64,000 bases of DNA. Source: Eutreptiella sp. 'Long Island Sound 2002'. Lineage: Eukaryota > Euglenozoa > Euglenophyceae > Eutreptiales > Eutreptiaceae. This document shows positions 30,822 to 41,054 of this stretch, piece by piece. Within the stretch, counting starts at the first letter, position 1. The number at the start of each line of letters is the position of its first letter. The position numbers and the translations under genes were made by a program. A model generated the notes under the pieces. It saw nothing but the letters and a program-made list of their open reading frames with translations, was not told the DNA's origin and did not search any database. Where the stretch lies: positions 20,860,720 through 20,924,719 of the forward strand of contig OZ038385.1 in NCBI GenBank assembly GCA_964036045.1, given 5' to 3'.

Positions 30822-33513
30822 TGGTAGCAGAGGCTACCTGAATGTTGTTCCTTTGGTGTCCCAACCACAGCTAGCTCCCCAGTACGGCCCCGTAGACTCC
30901 GCCACCTCCGGAGACGTAACGATTACGCTGCCGTGGTGCTGTGCGAACGAGGCCTTGAGAGGACTGCCTTGCGCAAGCCCAAATTGCCCAAGAAGGGTAC
31001 AAATCAGCAGCTGTGGAGGCCCAGATTACAATCAAGATCCCAGTCGAAATTGGCCATCAAGTAGCTGGAATCTCCCAGCCTACGCTAAGGGCAACGCTCC
31101 GGTGGAGCTTACGGACCTGGCAGGTACTAATACTCCTTACCAATGTCCACATTTTGAGACCATCGACGCCGACATTGACGACATTGAGATGGGTGGTCCA
31201 GGTGAGGTACCTACCTATAATCGACCAGACAATTGGGCACAATGGGACAACCATTTGTCTTCAGAAGTGACCCGTAACCTTCAGAGTCTTGAGGCCCTTT
31301 GTCTATTAGCCACGTCTAAGCTGATAGGTCAAGAAAGAATCGCCTCTGATTTTTTATTCGAATATTTTTTCCTCCTTCAAGAAGAAATTAAGACCAGGAT
31401 GTGGTGGTGTTCTCAAGAAGATGAATCTTTTGCCATTTTCTTGCAGATCTGGGAGGCAAGTCCCTTCCCGAAGGAGAAGACCGAGGCACCTGTTGCCGGG
31501 CCCTCCGCCCCTCATCCCTCTGTTTCCATCCGCGACGATCTAGCCGCCGCGGTTGAGGAAGGAATTTTAGAGGCAGCTAGGCAGGCAAGCCTGGAAATTA
31601 GGACTGAAGGAGCTCCCCAAGTGGACTCCTGGCTGCGAACCACTGAGATTAGCGGTCCGACAGCCTGCTCAGGCCCTTCAGGACACGGTATGTACTGTCC
31701 TGCCGACTGCTCTTGCAGATTACAGCGAGATACTGAGCTCCAATTGCTCAAAGATCAAATGCAACTCATCATTCAGACGCTGGGAATTAAAGATCTTTTC
31801 AAGACCCACATGAGGTCTGAGGGCGCATCATCGGTGGAACAAACAACAGAACCGTCGGAGGAGGCGACAGAAATTTTTTCGATTGCTCCTTCGGTGGACT
31901 CTAAGACCACCGACGCAAGGATCAGCAGGACTAAGCTAAAGGAAAGGGTTACAATCTCTCGATCTCAGAGTAGATCGGCGAAGGCTAGGAATGAGGTTCA
32001 GAATGCCAAGCGAACTGCCTCCCGTACTGCCCTTCCTGCTGTTGATTCCAATGCAATAGCCCAGATGTTGCTCGCCCAGACCCTCGCCGGAGCTGGTGTG
32101 GCTAATGATGCCGCCAAGGTGTCTGCCATTACGGCCGGTGTTGGGCTGGATTCACTTCTAAATCCCACTTCATTGCGACTTCGTCAGGTTGCCAAGCAAC
32201 CGAAGTATAATGGGAACCCCAGACGTTGGCCTCAGTTCCAACGGGAATTTAAATTGTGGGTGAAGACTCAAAAGCTCCAGGATGATCAGTTCCTGATGGC
32301 CCTCTTGGACTGCCTTGAGGGAGCGCCGGCCAACACTTGGCTCAGGACCTGGAGTGATCGTGAAGATTCAAGTTCCCCCCTTACCTTTGATGAGGTGTGG
32401 GAACAGTTGGAGGTACGTGGATCCCGGCTGCCAGAGGACCATTACCACCAGATGTTGAAGAATTTTCCTTCGTTCTCGCGATTAATCTTGCACGAAGTGC
32501 AAGACAAGAGACAGCGCTTCTGGAATCTCGTAGAAGAATCTGAACATTCAGGCGAAAAATTTTCTAGTGCCGAGCTGAAAAATCTGATTTTTGACAAGAT
32601 CCCCTCCAAAACTGCCGCCACCCTTCGGAATAAACAATCCGAAGAAAAGGTTAAGACCTGGTGGGCGGAAGTCGATGGCTTCGACGCCTCGGCCAACCGG
32701 TTTACAGTCAGGGAGGCACTTCAAAAGTGCTCCCCCACGTCGTTTACCAAGGTGAAATTCACTGAAAACACGTGGAAAATCAAGTTTAATGAACACGAGG
32801 ATCGGGACTTGTTTGTCCAAGTCCTCAATAGGGGAGTAAGTTTCCACGGCCATCGCCTGAAGGCCAGGAACTGGGTGTTTTCGCGCACCCCGAAGGAACT
32901 CTGGGAAGAGGTTGAGCGGCTCGCCGACGCCGCCAATCAGAATTTCCATGAGGGTCTTGGGGGAAACAAGAATACCCAGCAAAACACCCAAAATGGGGCC
33001 CAAAAGGGCAACAAAAAGGTGAATGACACCCGGAATGTTCAGGATCATTGTAGCATCTGCCTTCTTCTAGGTTCTACGAACCGAGCTAAGACGCATTCTA
33101 CTGGTAATCACCGATGGTCTGCTTACGATCACAAGGTGATTGGTGAAAATGTCAGTAATTCGCAGAATTCAGACAGGAATGACAGGCAGGTGCATGGTGG
33201 AAAGGGGGGAAAGGGTAATCCGACCCCCTCCGGTGGAAACAAAAATACTGGAGGCCCTGGCGGGTCCCAAGGCAAAGGGAATCGGACTCCATCCGGTTCC
33301 GGTGGGCAGCCAAACGGTCAGACAAGTCCCAATGGCAACGCCGGAGGCGGAAATCGATATCCAGGCCAAACCCCTCAATCCGGTACAAATAAAGGAAATG
33401 CTCCAGGATCACAGGGTAAGGGTAAGGGAAATCCTTCAGGAACCCCCTTCTCTGGTAAGGGCAGAGGGCGTGGCGACGGTGGTGGCCCATCATCTGGCGG
33501 CCGTGGCCGTTGA
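30658..33513 (+). CDS. gag: Element A Gag
   Basis: 951 codons. The ATG is inside the 5' LTR, so the first 55 residues are LTR-encoded; no closer ATG heads the frame downstream. The N-terminal third is Pro/Cys-rich with acidic patches, residues about 410-450 are basic. The capsid-like domain begins near residue 515 (KYNGNPRRWPQFQREFKLWV), matching the retrotransposon Gag pattern, and extends to about 780. A possible zinc site near residue 799 (CSIC then H and H) is not a standard CCHC knuckle. The C-terminal 130 residues are Gly/Asn-rich ending in RGRG repeats, likely RNA-binding. The TGA stop sits in GGCCGTTGACGT and would be Arg CGA before a CpG transition. Forms the virus-like particle. Confidence 0.85.
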   Translation: MDLASVVAALASVGVRVSGSTPNNNIQGDSSRACPTGLAGPEPSGTHNDPGQHFHGSRGYLNVVPLVSQPQLAPQYGPVDSATSGDVTITLPWCCANEALRGLPCASPNCPRRVQISSCGGPDYNQDPSRNWPSSSWNLPAYAKGNAPVELTDLAGTNTPYQCPHFETIDADIDDIEMGGPGEVPTYNRPDNWAQWDNHLSSEVTRNLQSLEALCLLATSKLIGQERIASDFLFEYFFLLQEEIKTRMWWCSQEDESFAIFLQIWEASPFPKEKTEAPVAGPSAPHPSVSIRDDLAAAVEEGILEAARQASLEIRTEGAPQVDSWLRTTEISGPTACSGPSGHGMYCPADCSCRLQRDTELQLLKDQMQLIIQTLGIKDLFKTHMRSEGASSVEQTTEPSEEATEIFSIAPSVDSKTTDARISRTKLKERVTISRSQSRSAKARNEVQNAKRTASRTALPAVDSNAIAQMLLAQTLAGAGVANDAAKVSAITAGVGLDSLLNPTSLRLRQVAKQPKYNGNPRRWPQFQREFKLWVKTQKLQDDQFLMALLDCLEGAPANTWLRTWSDREDSSSPLTFDEVWEQLEVRGSRLPEDHYHQMLKNFPSFSRLILHEVQDKRQRFWNLVEESEHSGEKFSSAELKNLIFDKIPSKTAATLRNKQSEEKVKTWWAEVDGFDASANRFTVREALQKCSPTSFTKVKFTENTWKIKFNEHEDRDLFVQVLNRGVSFHGHRLKARNWVFSRTPKELWEEVERLADAANQNFHEGLGGNKNTQQNTQNGAQKGNKKVNDTRNVQDHCSICLLLGSTNRAKTHSTGNHRWSAYDHKVIGENVSNSQNSDRNDRQVHGGKGGKGNPTPSGGNKNTGGPGGSQGKGNRTPSGSGGQPNGQTSPNGNAGGGNRYPGQTPQSGTNKGNAPGSQGKGKGNPSGTPFSGKGRGRGDGGGPSSGGRGR
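30822..30834 (+). promoter_or_regulatory. Element A primer-binding site
   Basis: TGGTAGCAGAGGC directly follows the LTR. It resembles the plant initiator-Met-tRNA site TGGTATCAGAGC. The gag frame reads straight through it. Confidence 0.75.
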
Positions 33514-33822
33514 CGTGGAAAGGGAAACCATCGTGTGGATCAGGTTTCAGGTGCAGACCAGGTGTCTGATGCGGATCGAGATTATGTCGAAAATGCCCTG
33601 AATCCAGCGGATGATCCGTTCCAAGATGAGTGGATCGACGAATCAGGCTGTGTTCACAATGTTAACGCAGCCGCTGGAGGTCAGAACGCCTAGGGGAGCC
33701 ACGAAAATCGCCCCTCCCCAGGCGATTTCAGGCATGATCCCAAAATTCCTGATCGACCATTACTTGATGTAGGGTCGCTTGTCTCCTCTCCCCTGGATCC
33801 GGCAGCGGATCCTTCTGTTGCA
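33514..33822 (+). other. In-frame spacer between gag and pol
   Basis: Same frame as both ORFs. 59 open codons follow the TGA at 33511, then TAG at 33691, then 43 open codons before the annotated pol ATG at 33823. The text is acidic and protein-like (DADRDYVENALNPADD). Gag and pol could be made by stop readthrough; alternatively the first stop is a new mutation. Confidence 0.7.
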
Positions 33823-36800
33823 GTGGACGAGGTTGGTGTACAGTCCAAGCACAGGGCTCGTCAGTTTGTCACAAAGCTGTGGGTCTCTGATTGCAAGGGA
33901 AATTTCCACCTCGCCACTTGTTTGTGTGACAATGGATCAGAGGTAAATCTCCAATCCAACTCATTCTTACCCGACGACTGCGTGTTTGAATCGCCTCATC
34001 CTGTTACCCTCGAGGGAGTTTCTGGACATTCTCTCGCAGGTGGGCAACGCGGTTGTTATATATCAACTCATTTGGTCGCTCAAGACCTTTGGGAAGAAGG
34101 TAATGTGGAGGAAGTTGTCCTTAAGGATGACTACTTCTATCGTGCTGACATAAAGTATGACCTTTATTTGGGCCATCCTTGGCTTCGTAAGAACAGGGTA
34201 GCGCCCGTAGGTCATCGTCGTTGTTTTTCGCTGGAGTCAGGTCCCTTGGAGCGTCCTGAATTTCGTTTTTTGCACGCAGGGTTTAAAAGTGCAGAAGAAT
34301 TTTTGAAGCAAAAAGTGACACCAAAATTTGGTGAAGATGTCACCATTGCAGAGGTGAATGGGAGTGCCGATTACTCCCAAGAGTTAGAATGTCTTCGTAG
34401 GGACTCCCAGCCACGACGCCCTTCGCGCTGGCACTCTTCATCCTACAGAGTTGTCGACAAATGGCGCGATGCAATTTGTGAATATTTTCATGAACACCAT
34501 TCCTTTTGGCCACAGTATGATGCTTTTGCTAACTGTATGAACAAGCGCTTTGACAAGCACTTCAGCGACGCTTGCACCCATAAATGGGACAAGAAGTTGT
34601 GGATTAATCCTCCGTTCCACTTAATCCAGCAGGTCATCCACAAAATCAAGCAAGATAAAACCCAGGCAATTTTAGTTGTGCCCTTGTGGGACGACAAGCC
34701 TTGGTTTCAGGAATTACAAGACATTTGTGTAGATTACATCGAACTTCCCAGGAAGATTAAGCTGTACGCCAGGGACGACACAGGTCCCCTGCCACAGCGG
34801 TCCTGGAGTTCGCTTGCATTCCTGGTGGATGGAAAGCTTTCTGACTCTAATTCTGCTGATTCTAGTACAGATTCCTGTGTTGGGTCTGAATCTGAGGTTG
34901 AGCGTGGTACTGATGATGAATCTATTTTTTCTGATTTTTGTCCGTCAGATACCCAAGGTGATTCAACGTCCAATGGATCCGCCTCGTCTCCCTCTTCCCC
35001 AATACGGTCGACATCGAAAAGAATCTTCAGTGCACGGGCGAGGAAAAATCTCCAATCGCGCCGCAAATTCAGAGTTTTTTATGAAAAACCCCCTGTGGAA
35101 GCTTTCATGGATCCTTTCGAGGAGCTGGATCACGAGGAGAATCTCTGGGATTTCGACACACGACCCACCTATCTTCAAGAGGCAGTTGATACGGACCTGT
35201 TTAGGGACATCCGTAAGAAGATTCTTCCTGCCAAAGCCGAAGAAGTCGCCAAAGTTTTTTCGACAGTAATTCCTGGCGACCAGGTGGACACTGAATTGTG
35301 TTCTAAGTCAAGAGAAAAGATTTTCGAGGAACGGAAGGACACAACCCTTTCAGGAAAGTTGATCAAGGACCCCCCTGTCCGTGGACAGTTCGGTGAAGCC
35401 TTCATCGAGCTTCGTGAAGGGTACAAGGCAAAAAAACAGCGCCCTTATGAAAATCATGGACACAAACATGAGATCCTCAGAAAAATCATTGAGAGAAATC
35501 TCCGGGAATTTGGTTGGCTTGAGGGTTGTATGACCAGCGAATGGTGCTGTTCACCCTTCACAGTCCCGAAGCCACCGCCTGCAGACCAGAACACCATTGA
35601 TGGTTGGCGAATGGTTGTTGATTTTCGCAATCTCAACGCCGAAACTAAGGCGGATTCACACCCCCCGCCCCTCATTGAGGAGGAAATCGCCAAGAGGGCA
35701 AGAGGTCGTTTGTTCTCTGTGCTGGATCTCCGTCACGGCTTTCACCAAATGCCGTTGAGGAAGGACAGCAGACCTCTCACCTGTATGTGCACGCCATGTG
35801 GCCCAGTCCAATGGACCGTCATGCCCATGGGGCTGAAGAACGCCCCCTCATTTTTTCAAAGAATGATGGAGGATGTGCTGTTCACAACCCATCCTGAGCT
35901 TCGTGCCTTCGTGAGTGTGTACATAGATGACATAATCATCGCGACGGAGGGGGAGGGACTGACCGAAGCCGAGCTGGTGGCCCTACATGAGAAGCAGCTG
36001 AACCAAGTTTTGGACATTCTTGACGCCAATCAGCTGATTTGTGGGCCAAAGAAGGGAAAATTATTTTTAAAATCAGTCGAATTTTGTGGTTCTCTCCTAG
36101 AGAATGGCACCCGACGACCCAGTCCAGGGAAGCTCGTCGCTATTCAGAAGTGGAAGCGCCCTGAGACGATCACGGAGTTGAGAGGATTCCTGGGTTGTTG
36201 CAATTTTTACCACACTTTTGTGCCGAATTATGCCAAATTTGCTGCCCCCCTGACTGAATTATTGAAGGTAGGGAGAGATGCGGGCAAGGCAGGTTCAAAG
36301 GTTCGTGTCAAGTGGACTGACGAGTGCGAGGGGGCCTTCCATCACTTGAAGGCGGCCCTCTGCGAAGTCGCCACGTTGCATGTGCCCCAATTTGACCGAC
36401 CCTTCTACATTAGAACCGACGCATCTAGGTACGCGATCGGAGCTGTCCTTGAACAGGTTGATGAGGCCACCGGCGATCATTACCCTCTTGCATTTTGGTC
36501 TCGGAAGCTAGCCCCACGCCAAATGCAATGGTCGCCGCGTGAGCAAGAGACTTACGCCATAATTTGCGCTCTAAAAAAGTACCAATCGTGGGTTGGCACC
36601 AATCGAGTTGAGGTCCTGACGGATCATCGATCTCTGGAGTATTGGGCCACCGAACACATTGATACTGTCGCGAGCCCAGCTGGTCGACGGGCCAGATGGC
36701 ACGAATTTCTCTCTCTGTTTGACCTCCATGTGTCGTATTTGCCTGGAAAACACAACACGGTAGCGGATGCTCTGAGCCGATGGGCTTACCCCGCCTCAGA

Positions 36801-38877
36801 GGGGCTGCAAAGTACCAACATCCATGGTACGGAGCAGGACCGCCATGTCATCATCGAATGGGATCAGGAAGAAAAGAAACTCATTCGACGTGCATGCATG
36901 CAGTGCGCTGTTAAACAGCACGCATTGCCGTGTCACGACATCACGGCCATCTCAGATCCGGCGCATGCCCATGAGATCTGCACCAAAACACTGAAAGTCG
37001 TGGAAAAAGTCACCGATCCCTCCTCAGGGAGTGTGAAACGGTTTGACTGCACCCGACGAGTAAGTCGATTTCGGTTGATCCAAGGCATTAAGCGTCGAGA
37101 TCCGGCCAAAACTCCACCCCTGCCGAAGGATTCCCTGATCATCCGTGACTGGACGTCCGATTACCTGCAGGATCCCATGTTTAAAGAGGTCTTTGGAAAT
37201 CTCAAATCCAAAGATGCTCACAGGGATGGGACTTTTGCAGAGTACTCGTTGGATGGGGGGAAGCTGTGGATGGAGGGTAAATTGTGTGTGCCAGACGCCC
37301 TAGCCCCCCGACTGTTAAACTGGTGGCACAAATGGGAGTCCCCCCACGCACATGGCCGTCGACTGTGGTCGATGATTAAGCATAGGTTGTTTGGATCGAG
37401 GCTCTACACTCACTGCATGAAAGTAGCTGCTGGATGTGCCCAATGTGCTGTCTCGACGCCCCCCAGCGCGAAGAAGCACGGCCATCTGAGGCCTCATCCT
37501 ATTCCGGAGCGCCTCTTTAACAGAGTCACGAGTGATTTTTTCTATCTCGGTGAGCTTGATGACGAAGAGTGCCATTGGACTAATAAAAAAGTCAATGGTG
37601 TGCTCCTCATTCAGTGCCGTCATTCCGGCTACATTCAAGTGTTGCCTTGCAACATTGAGTCGATGACTGGCAAGGCTGCCGCCAAATGGTGCGCGCAGAC
37701 CTGGATGGGAGGTTGGGACGTCCCATCCGAGGTGGTGACGGATTCAGGCAAAGAGTACACCTCCGAATGGTGGAGAGAATTGTGTGCTCGCCTTGGAATC
37801 CACCACCTCCGATGTGAAATTCACTCGCATCGAGCGCTGCCTGGCGAAAGAGCCGGCCGCTCAATAATTAATATGCTTCGTAAGGAGCTCGCGAGTGAAA
37901 AGGATTTCCATTGGATGGAAGTTCTCTTCGCATTGCTTCGCCGTTACCACAACACGCCTTTGTATCATGGCCTTTCTCCAAATGAAATTGTCTTTGGACG
38001 AAAGAAGTGTTGGTGGAACATGCCGTTGAATAATCCTCGCCCCTGTAAAGATGCTTCGCTGTTTTTGGACGAAGTCCAACGAGCAGATAAATCTGTGTCG
38101 AAATTAATCGAGAAGCATCAGGCTGACTGGCTTTGGGTTCAAAATCAAGGTCGAAAAAACCCCCACAATTTTGAAGTCGATGATCGAGTTTGGCTTCGAA
38201 AATCCGAAACCACCCTGGACGGAGATGACAAGCTTCTTCCCTTGTGGGAGGGGCCATTCGCTGTTACAGCGCGTCTTGGTGAGAACAGGTGGAGGATTCG
38301 TGTGGATGTCAGCAGGGAAATTGACGTTTCGGGCGATCGTCTCAAGAGAGAGATCCCCTCCCCCAAGGATCGGGTTAAACCCCTTTTTTGGACTGCAAAA
38401 CACTTGTCCGATCGGGTCATCGAAGGGGGGGGGTACGAACTCAAGAGGATTGTTGAAGCAAGACGTGACGCCAAGGGCGAATGGGAATTTCTGTGTGAGT
38501 GGAGGGGCTTTGATTCCAGTCACAACAACTGGGAACCAGCCCAATCTTTTGTCCATGGATACACCAAGGGGTTCATTGACTTCCTGAAGAAGCACCCCGA
38601 AATTGGCGTACTCCTGACAGATTGTTTGTCGAAACCAGACAGACAAGTGGAGAGCGACGGAAAACGACCTGTGGTGAATCGAGATCCAGCCTTTTACGGC
38701 CCTCAGCAGCCACATTCCAGGGCTGATCCGTCGATCCCCCCTCCTGCGGTCAGGCCAGCCCAGGAGCCAAATGAGGACCAAGCTTCAAGTTCGGCCGCTG
38801 ATTTGCAGCGCCCAAGCCGTACGAGGACCAGGCCAGACAGGTTGGTGGTCACATGTATTCGTGCTTGGCCGAATTGA
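33823..38877 (+). CDS. pol: Element A Pol polyprotein
   Basis: 1684 codons, uninterrupted. Protease: D36 in CDNGSEVNL, with DNG where DTG or DSG is usual, and a second strand LYLGHPWL. Residues about 205-335: Dam-type N6-adenine methyltransferase-like domain with N262-P-P-F265 and ILVVPLW. Acidic linker 340-400. Reverse transcriptase about 555-740 with LDLRHGFHQ and Y700-I-D-D703. RNase H with D866 (RTDAS) and TDHRSLEYW, ending ADALSRW. Integrase: zinc motif HxxH/CxxC (AGCAQC near residue 1205), catalytic D1238, D1307, E1342. Chromodomain about 1538-1595 (YELKRIVEARRD, then WRGFDSSHNNWEP), which in related elements directs insertion to chromatin marks. The first 34 codons may be preceded by readthrough sequence. 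Confidence 0.93.
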   Translation: MDEVGVQSKHRARQFVTKLWVSDCKGNFHLATCLCDNGSEVNLQSNSFLPDDCVFESPHPVTLEGVSGHSLAGGQRGCYISTHLVAQDLWEEGNVEEVVLKDDYFYRADIKYDLYLGHPWLRKNRVAPVGHRRCFSLESGPLERPEFRFLHAGFKSAEEFLKQKVTPKFGEDVTIAEVNGSADYSQELECLRRDSQPRRPSRWHSSSYRVVDKWRDAICEYFHEHHSFWPQYDAFANCMNKRFDKHFSDACTHKWDKKLWINPPFHLIQQVIHKIKQDKTQAILVVPLWDDKPWFQELQDICVDYIELPRKIKLYARDDTGPLPQRSWSSLAFLVDGKLSDSNSADSSTDSCVGSESEVERGTDDESIFSDFCPSDTQGDSTSNGSASSPSSPIRSTSKRIFSARARKNLQSRRKFRVFYEKPPVEAFMDPFEELDHEENLWDFDTRPTYLQEAVDTDLFRDIRKKILPAKAEEVAKVFSTVIPGDQVDTELCSKSREKIFEERKDTTLSGKLIKDPPVRGQFGEAFIELREGYKAKKQRPYENHGHKHEILRKIIERNLREFGWLEGCMTSEWCCSPFTVPKPPPADQNTIDGWRMVVDFRNLNAETKADSHPPPLIEEEIAKRARGRLFSVLDLRHGFHQMPLRKDSRPLTCMCTPCGPVQWTVMPMGLKNAPSFFQRMMEDVLFTTHPELRAFVSVYIDDIIIATEGEGLTEAELVALHEKQLNQVLDILDANQLICGPKKGKLFLKSVEFCGSLLENGTRRPSPGKLVAIQKWKRPETITELRGFLGCCNFYHTFVPNYAKFAAPLTELLKVGRDAGKAGSKVRVKWTDECEGAFHHLKAALCEVATLHVPQFDRPFYIRTDASRYAIGAVLEQVDEATGDHYPLAFWSRKLAPRQMQWSPREQETYAIICALKKYQSWVGTNRVEVLTDHRSLEYWATEHIDTVASPAGRRARWHEFLSLFDLHVSYLPGKHNTVADALSRWAYPASEGLQSTNIHGTEQDRHVIIEWDQEEKKLIRRACMQCAVKQHALPCHDITAISDPAHAHEICTKTLKVVEKVTDPSSGSVKRFDCTRRVSRFRLIQGIKRRDPAKTPPLPKDSLIIRDWTSDYLQDPMFKEVFGNLKSKDAHRDGTFAEYSLDGGKLWMEGKLCVPDALAPRLLNWWHKWESPHAHGRRLWSMIKHRLFGSRLYTHCMKVAAGCAQCAVSTPPSAKKHGHLRPHPIPERLFNRVTSDFFYLGELDDEECHWTNKKVNGVLLIQCRHSGYIQVLPCNIESMTGKAAAKWCAQTWMGGWDVPSEVVTDSGKEYTSEWWRELCARLGIHHLRCEIHSHRALPGERAGRSIINMLRKELASEKDFHWMEVLFALLRRYHNTPLYHGLSPNEIVFGRKKCWWNMPLNNPRPCKDASLFLDEVQRADKSVSKLIEKHQADWLWVQNQGRKNPHNFEVDDRVWLRKSETTLDGDDKLLPLWEGPFAVTARLGENRWRIRVDVSREIDVSGDRLKREIPSPKDRVKPLFWTAKHLSDRVIEGGGYELKRIVEARRDAKGEWEFLCEWRGFDSSHNNWEPAQSFVHGYTKGFIDFLKKHPEIGVLLTDCLSKPDRQVESDGKRPVVNRDPAFYGPQQPHSRADPSIPPPAVRPAQEPNEDQASSSAADLQRPSRTRTRPDRLVVTCIRAWPN

Positions 38878-40512
38878 GGAAGCCATCCTACCACATTCTG
38901 CTCAATCCACTGTTCATTCTTTCTGTTTATGTCATGATGTGGAGAACTGCGAATGTTTGATAATTTGACGTCAATCAACTTTTCTTTGGTCTCCGTTCGG
39001 CAGACAAGGCGTAGATACGCTGACGGAGTGTGCTGCCGTGTTCAGAAAAAACCAAACTCAGGCTTAATTCAGGCAGATTCGGGGTAATCTTGTCTCTGTT
39101 GGTCTGTGCATCTTTGGAGTTTGGCTACTCGTGCAGATGGAAGCAAATGTACATAGTGTCAACGCCGGCCGGCGACATTCACCCCTACAGGCACCCCCTG
39201 TAGTACTGGCTGCACCAGATGCGATGCCAGGGACTCAGATCTCACCTTCATTTGCCGTGATGCTGACGCCAAAGTCCAGATTCAGATCCAGGATCCTCAA
39301 ATTTACCTTGAATTTCTCAGGTTTGTCCATCATTCTGCCACTGTTGTACGAAACCCAGACGTCAATTGTTCAGACAACCTTCAGATAGGAGCTCTAGGGA
39401 CTCTAAAAGCAACCTCTGAAGTCCGTAAGCTTCGTTGTATTTTTGGCACACGCCAATGTGAGCTCAATCCGACTTGAAACTGTCGAAATTGGTGAATCCA
39501 AGTGTCTTGTGGGACTCATTCGAAGGATTGGCCTTGTCCAAGTTGATTGACACCGCCGCCACTGTAAATTCGGTGTCTCTCAGTTATATACTGTCAGTAA
39601 AGCGCCTTCAGTGAACCTTCGGCGCGTTACATGCCAAGGATCCAGGGCCAGCATGTCCCATCATGATGCATCATCACATGATCCACATTTTGATAGAATC
39701 TGTTAGATGCTCGCGCACCAACGTGCCGGAAAGCACAATTGAGCTGAATAAACGACAATATATATTAACTTTAGTCTAAACGAAAGTGTTAGTAGTTTCA
39801 GTTTCAGACATTCCGCTGCATTTCACCTTCATCTTAAGGAATTTGCTGATGTTAGGACAATTTAGACTGATTTCCTTGTCATCTCCTCTCATTCCTCGAA
39901 GATCTGTTTAGATCTAGGTGCACAGAAACACATCTCTACCTTCGGTGGTTCACTTAGGGTCTGTAGACTACATGTGTATTTGTTTAACCTCTCTGTGAGT
40001 GCTTAATCCCCTCAACCTCTGCCCAAATTCATTCTCATTTTTGCTGAATCTTGTGATCATCCACCAGATGCGTCTAATCTGAAGCACATGCTGTACTTTT
40101 CAGAACGAGAAAAGCGGGAATAACACGATGTAGAGTTCGGCGAGGACACCGTAGCGTGCTCGCGACAGCGAAACTGTGCCAGAGCGCTGAGATGTCACTC
40201 CAATTCTTGATCCCCCCACTCAATCCACCAATACTCTACCTCATTCTCAACCAATGCATGGTTTGGTATCGATTCTCGATACGTTTACATGCTTTCTAGC
40301 CCTTGACCTAATGTTTTACTGCACGGAGGACTGTTCGTCACTTCTCATTCTGTCTCATTTCAGGTTCATCCAGCCTGATTCAGTGCCAATTCAGCCCAAA
40401 TCAGGTCAGATCAAGCAGATTTCGCCCCATCAAGGCTACATTTCTATGTTTTTCTGGGACTTACCCGGACTACGTTCTTCGTTGACGTAGCGACACACCC
40501 CAGTGTGTTTTT
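38878..40512 (+). other. Element A 3' non-coding region
   Basis: 1.6 kb between pol and the polypurine tract. An ORF at 39131-39388 (85 codons) has no recognised features. No gene supported. Confidence 0.6.
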
Positions 40513-40522
40513 GGAGGGGGAG
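40513..40522 (+). promoter_or_regulatory. Element A polypurine tract
   Basis: GGAGGGGGAG directly before the 3' LTR TG, preceded by a short T run. Plus-strand primer site. Confidence 0.9.
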
Positions 40523-41054
40523 TGTAAGTGCGGCTAGCCCCATCTGCTCAGATTTTCAGACATTCTGCCCAGATTGGCTACATTTTGGTCATTTTCTTTG
40601 CTTCGGCGGAATTGCCGCCTCGCAGCTCAGTCACAGGATATTTCCTATATATTTCTGATTTGCCGGATTTGATTCCGCGGTCCATTTCCCGTAAATCCGC
40701 CGCGTTCCGCTATTTTAGCTGGAATCGCCATTTGCCGCTGACGCGCGCTCGCGGGCCAGATCGGCCAAACATTTTTACATAAATGGATTATTTAAATCTT
40801 TTCAGACAGTTTTGGACACTCAGATGTATTTAGAATAATTCCCCTCAATTTTCTTCATAGACTGGGATCTTCTGCCCGATAACAATCAGCATGGATCTTG
40901 CTTCTGTTGTCGCTGCTCTCGCCTCTGTTGGTGTCCGAGTGTCCGGTTCTACCCCCAATAACAACATCCAGGGAGACTCCTCGCGTGCCTGCCCCACTGG
41001 TCTTGCCGGCCCCGAGCCCTCCGGCACCCACAACGACCCAGGGCAGCACTTTCA
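40523..41054 (+). repeat. Element A 3' LTR
   Basis: 532 bp, TG...CA, followed by TCAGT. Its ATG at 40891 opens a frame that leaves the LTR. Confidence 0.95.

Larger units (their letters stand above)
30290..41054 (+). mobile_element. Element A: near-intact Ty3/gypsy chromovirus-like retrotransposon
   Basis: 10,765 bp with 532-bp LTRs at both ends differing at about three positions, a perfect 5-bp target duplication, primer-binding site, gag, pol (protease, methyltransferase-like, RT, RNase H, integrase, chromodomain), a 1.6-kb 3' non-coding region and a polypurine tract. The LTR similarity means recent insertion. It may still be active, except that two in-frame stops separate gag from pol. 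Confidence 0.95.
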
